Shown one piece after another: positions 62,761 to 64,000 of a stretch of DNA of 64,000 nucleotides. The stretch's first letter is position 1, and every line of letters starts with the position of its first letter. The position numbers were made by a program, and so were the translations under genes. This stretch comes from Dryococelus australis (lineage: Eukaryota > Arthropoda > Insecta > Phasmatodea > Phasmatidae). The stretch spans positions 60,626,777 through 60,690,776 of the forward strand of contig CM057002.1 in assembly GCA_029891345.1 (NCBI GenBank), read 5' to 3'. The notes beneath the pieces are model-generated. The model made no database searches and had not been told where the DNA came from. It worked only from the letters and a program-made list of their open reading frames with translations.

Positions 62761-64000
62761 CGATTAGTAGTTGTAGCACACTCCCCGAAGTCGGTCATCT
62801 TTCGTGACACACGCTATTTTGGTTTCTGTAATTTGTATAATTTGATATTTAGGTTTTTTTTTCTTTAAAGAGATACGTTAGTAGTTTGGCAAAACCGGTG
62901 TCTGGTTCGACAATTAAATTCTGCTTAGTTTTTTCAGTGATGAAATGTAATTATTTTGATTCACTGTAAACATTTAGTCACTGTTACTGCTTACATGATA
63001 CGTTTTACATAGTGCCAATGCAGTATCACTATGTATGCTTAGGATGGGAAGATATCCCCAGGTTCACAGACAGACCTGAGCACTTTTGCCAAGCTTGCCG
63101 GCAAAGGCAAGGGAGACTACGCAATTGGCCATAACATGATGGCCAAGGGAGATGCATGACACGAGGTATCATTTTCTCGGCAGAGTACCACCATAAGTGC
63201 ATAGACTGGCCCATCGAGAGAAAACCTCGTCCTGGCCACGTGATAAAGGAATATGATACACTATCCTTCAAACCCAGGAGCACAGAGATTAAGTCCAGCC
63301 ACATCACTGCATGTGAAAGGCACTTAACTTCCCGAGTTTGGTGGCCGATATCATGAGAATCCAGTAGCATTATTAAACGAATTTGAAAAGTAACTGAGGT
63401 AGCAACAATTCCCTCTAAAACAATGGGTAAGCTGAACCCGCCCCCAACTACTAGGCAAAGCCAAACAGTGGTGGAACAAGTATGGCGGATTAGTACTGGA
63501 ATTGGGCTAGTTACGACCCTGACTCACTGCACATATTGTAAGGGATGCGGTCTCGAATTTGATCACAAATTTTCACGCTCGAACCCAGACCACAGAGGAT
63601 GAAATAGAGATTTTTATGCGATGGAAATAAAGAGTACGGGGAATCACCTGCACCCTCCTGCCCTTTTCCAGTCCGTGTGTTACTCCCTCGGTCGCAGAGT
63701 CAACAAATTAATAGCGATGGAACTGGAAATAAACTAAGCTCAGTCCCAGCTAGATGCTCCTGAACGTGTCCCTAAGGTCACTAGTCAGACGCTTCCCCTC
63801 GGATCACCGTTGCTGCCACACTCCTTGGCTTAGTTACTAATTATAAGTGTTTACAATTTTATCAAAAGTGGCCATAGGGCTAGTGTACAGGTGGGTTACC
63901 TTTTTCCAGATGCATAGAGTTTTAATATTTTGGGCAAGTCAAAGGAAGGTAAGGTAATACCATTTCCATAGCATACTAAATTATGTTTGGGCCGCCCAGT
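62760..64000. other. No gene supported
   Basis: Open frames on both strands at 63,029-63,370 are unrecognised. The rest is mixed AT-rich sequence to the window end. Confidence 0.3.

Noticed and set aside
63029..63370. 113-codon minus-strand frame and its plus-strand shadow
   Set aside because: No recognisable motif, no splice context, both strands open.

Overview
This is a window of a eukaryotic nuclear genome, almost certainly an arthropod and most likely an insect. The evidence is an AT-rich, intron-like background, tRNA-derived SINEs, long CT/GA microsatellites, mariner/Tc1, hAT, PIF/Harbinger and piggyBac-type elements, Ty3/gypsy fragments, a Polinton-type integrase, and a fused Mutator-like transposase-YqaJ nuclease of the kind found in insect genomes. 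The SINE style resembles large polyneopteran genomes such as stick insects (Timema-like), but that species guess rests on memory and is weak. There are no prokaryotic operons, no CRISPR array and no rRNA.

No intact gene is present. Every recognisable long coding stretch is a transposon relic with stops, frameshifts or deletions. The only candidate host-gene material is a pair of short minus-strand exon-like segments (about 37.70-37.85 kb and 31.33-31.42 kb). Both have good splice signals and their phases agree, which would make the repeat-filled sequence between them a 6.3-kb intron. A weaker exon-like segment lies near 51.3 kb.

Layout. 0-3.6 kb: MITEs, a SINE and a 14-unit 41-bp minisatellite. 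3.6-7.2 kb: CT repeat, split Tc1-like transposase, SINE, LINE 3' end. 8-10.5 kb: a tRNA-like 43-bp inverted repeat, TIR elements, GT/AT repeats. 12.8-14.9 kb: minus-strand Polinton-type remnant. 15.4-16.5 kb: plus-strand gypsy integrase. 17-28.4 kb: a dense stack of nested MITEs, two GC-rich CRE-bearing patches, and tandem hAT-MITEs that create a misleading 173-codon frame. 28.4-31 kb: SINEs and a mariner relic carrying a SINE with a perfect 13-bp target duplication. 34.2-35.5 kb: decayed transposon-derived gene of a widespread unnamed family. 36-41.3 kb: SINEs, second Harbinger MITE copy, deleted mariner with terminal repeats. 44.3-48.4 kb: decayed Mutator-like/YqaJ gene and a 33-bp minisatellite. 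48.5-57 kb: mostly unassigned AT-rich DNA, one hAT-MITE and a 54-bp minisatellite. 57.7-60.7 kb: two gypsy halves in head-to-head orientation. 60.7-64 kb: unassigned.

The genes do not work together as a system. The interest lies in the insertion stratigraphy, which several target-site duplications let one read directly, and in the two possible host exons.
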